Assembly (NCBI GenBank): GCA_023258935.1
Contig: JAHFRG010000033.1
Location: 1-14,677, forward strand
Reading direction: 5' to 3'
DNA length: 14,677 nucleotides
Origin: Betaproteobacteria bacterium
GTDB lineage: Bacteria > Pseudomonadota > Gammaproteobacteria > Burkholderiales > JAHFRG01
This document shows, piece by piece, positions 13,865 through 14,677 of the stretch. The translations under genes were made by a program, and so were the position numbers. The notes beneath the pieces were generated by a model. It worked only from the letters and a program-made list of their open reading frames with translations. It ran no database searches and was not told where the DNA came from. Position 1 is the first letter of the stretch, and each line of letters starts with the position of its first letter.

Positions 13865-14677
13865 ATGCAAAAGTTTTTGTTTACGCTTTGTGTTACGTTT
13901 TGGTCTGCCCTGCCTGTGCATGCGGACCAAGGCGAAGATTTCGTGGCGGCGCGCGACGCCTACGTGGTAGGCAACATCGCCCGTCTGGATGTGTACGCCA
14001 AGCGCCTGCAAGGCTACGTTCTCGAGCCGTATGTGGCTTACTGGCAATTGCGTGCGCGGCTGGATGATGCAGCTCCCGAAACTGTGCGCGCTTTCATGTG
14101 GCGATATGGGGATACCCTGCTTGCAGACCGTTTGCGGGCAGAATGGCTCAAGGTGCTTGCCAGAAAGCAGGAGTGGAGTTTATTCAGCGCAGAATTTCCT
14201 CTGCTCCTCGAAGAAAGCGTCGAGCTCACCTGTTATGCCTTGCAGGGACGGTTGCATAACAATGATGAGACCGCCCTGCTGGAGGCGCGGGCGCTGTGGT
14301 TTTCTGCGCAGGTGCAGCCGGACAGTTGTGGTCCCCTGTTCGAAGCAATGTTTACGCGCAAGGTGCTCGGCCCGGAAGACATATGGCAACGCTTGCGTCT
14401 TGCGCTGGAAGCGGGCGACATCAGTGCAGCCAAGCGCATTATCCAGTACCTGCCGGCGAAAGAGGCGCCTAACCCGAGGCTCATTAAAACCATCGCCGAC
14501 CGGCCCGAGCGGTATTTGTCCAATCCTGGTTATGACCTGAAGACCCGCGTGGGGCGTGAGCTCAGATTGTTTGCCTTGTACCGTCAGGCGCGCAATGAAC
14601 CGCAGCAAGCTGCCGCTTATTTGAAAAAGTTGCATGACCAGCTCAACGAGCAGGAACGCAATTATGCGTGGGCCGAG
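13865..14677 (+). CDS. slt: Soluble lytic murein transglycosylase, N-terminal part only
   Basis: Periplasmic enzyme family that cleaves the glycan strands of peptidoglycan to 1,6-anhydromuropeptides. Only 271 codons are in the window; Slt70-like proteins are about 620-650 residues, and the catalytic SLT domain lies beyond the right edge. Seen: a signal peptide ending VHA at residue 20, then a helical, TPR-like region (the U-domain ring of Slt) beginning FVAARDAYVVGNIARLDVYAK, with repeated helix pairs such as LEPYVAYWQLRARLDDA, WLKVLARKQEW and ALEAGDISAAKRI. GAGGA stands 11 nt upstream of ATG 13865. The identification rests on N-terminal similarity and on the orientation beside the cyclo-ligase gene. 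No catalytic residue can be checked. Confidence 0.85.
   Translation, partial: MQKFLFTLCVTFWSALPVHADQGEDFVAARDAYVVGNIARLDVYAKRLQGYVLEPYVAYWQLRARLDDAAPETVRAFMWRYGDTLLADRLRAEWLKVLARKQEWSLFSAEFPLLLEESVELTCYALQGRLHNNDETALLEARALWFSAQVQPDSCGPLFEAMFTRKVLGPEDIWQRLRLALEAGDISAAKRIIQYLPAKEAPNPRLIKTIADRPERYLSNPGYDLKTRVGRELRLFALYRQARNEPQQAAAYLKKLHDQLNEQERNYAWAE

Overview
The window looks like chromosomal DNA of a betaproteobacterium, probably from the Nitrosomonadales/Gallionella/Sulfuricella neighbourhood. This is inferred from protein-level resemblance and gene content; no rRNA or other marker gene is present to confirm it. It holds nine complete genes and two genes cut by the window edges, and no gene-free stretch longer than 300 bases. 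I see no tRNA, rRNA, CRISPR array, insertion sequence or phage gene.

Left third (1-6113, all minus strand): a copper/silver efflux operon read right to left. It begins with a small secreted Cys/His protein (121 aa), followed by a TolC-type outer-membrane channel (CusC-like), a periplasmic adaptor with an N-terminal metal-binding segment (CusB-like) and an RND pump of the CusA/SilA class, whose last part runs off the left edge. Together the three structural proteins would form a tripartite channel exporting Cu(I)/Ag(I) from periplasm and cytoplasm to the outside. The three pump methionines and the proton-relay Asp and Glu that fall inside the window are present. No sensor kinase, response regulator or MerR-type regulator lies nearby. 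The pump carries an unusual Ala/Thr/Ser-rich insert of about 31 residues.

Centre (6114-10734, plus strand): a divergent intergenic region with promoter-like elements and an imperfect dyad, then argA (first step of arginine synthesis), a 925-residue membrane-anchored HAMP-PAS-PAS-GGDEF-EAL protein for cyclic-di-GMP turnover starting at GTG, and yggX (Fe(II) trafficking/oxidative protection).

Right third (10735-14677): rpiA (minus) converges on yggX and diverges from ilvA (threonine deaminase, plus). ilvA converges on a 5-formyltetrahydrofolate cyclo-ligase gene (minus) with overlapping stop codons. The latter diverges from a soluble lytic transglycosylase gene (slt-like, plus), which is cut by the right edge. 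These are housekeeping genes in an ordinary layout. The metal-efflux operon is the only block that looks accessory.

No wholly new system is obvious. The items most worth a second look are the small Cys/His protein heading the Cus operon, the insert in CusA, the C-terminal tail of the cyclo-ligase, and the hairpin inside the Cus operon.
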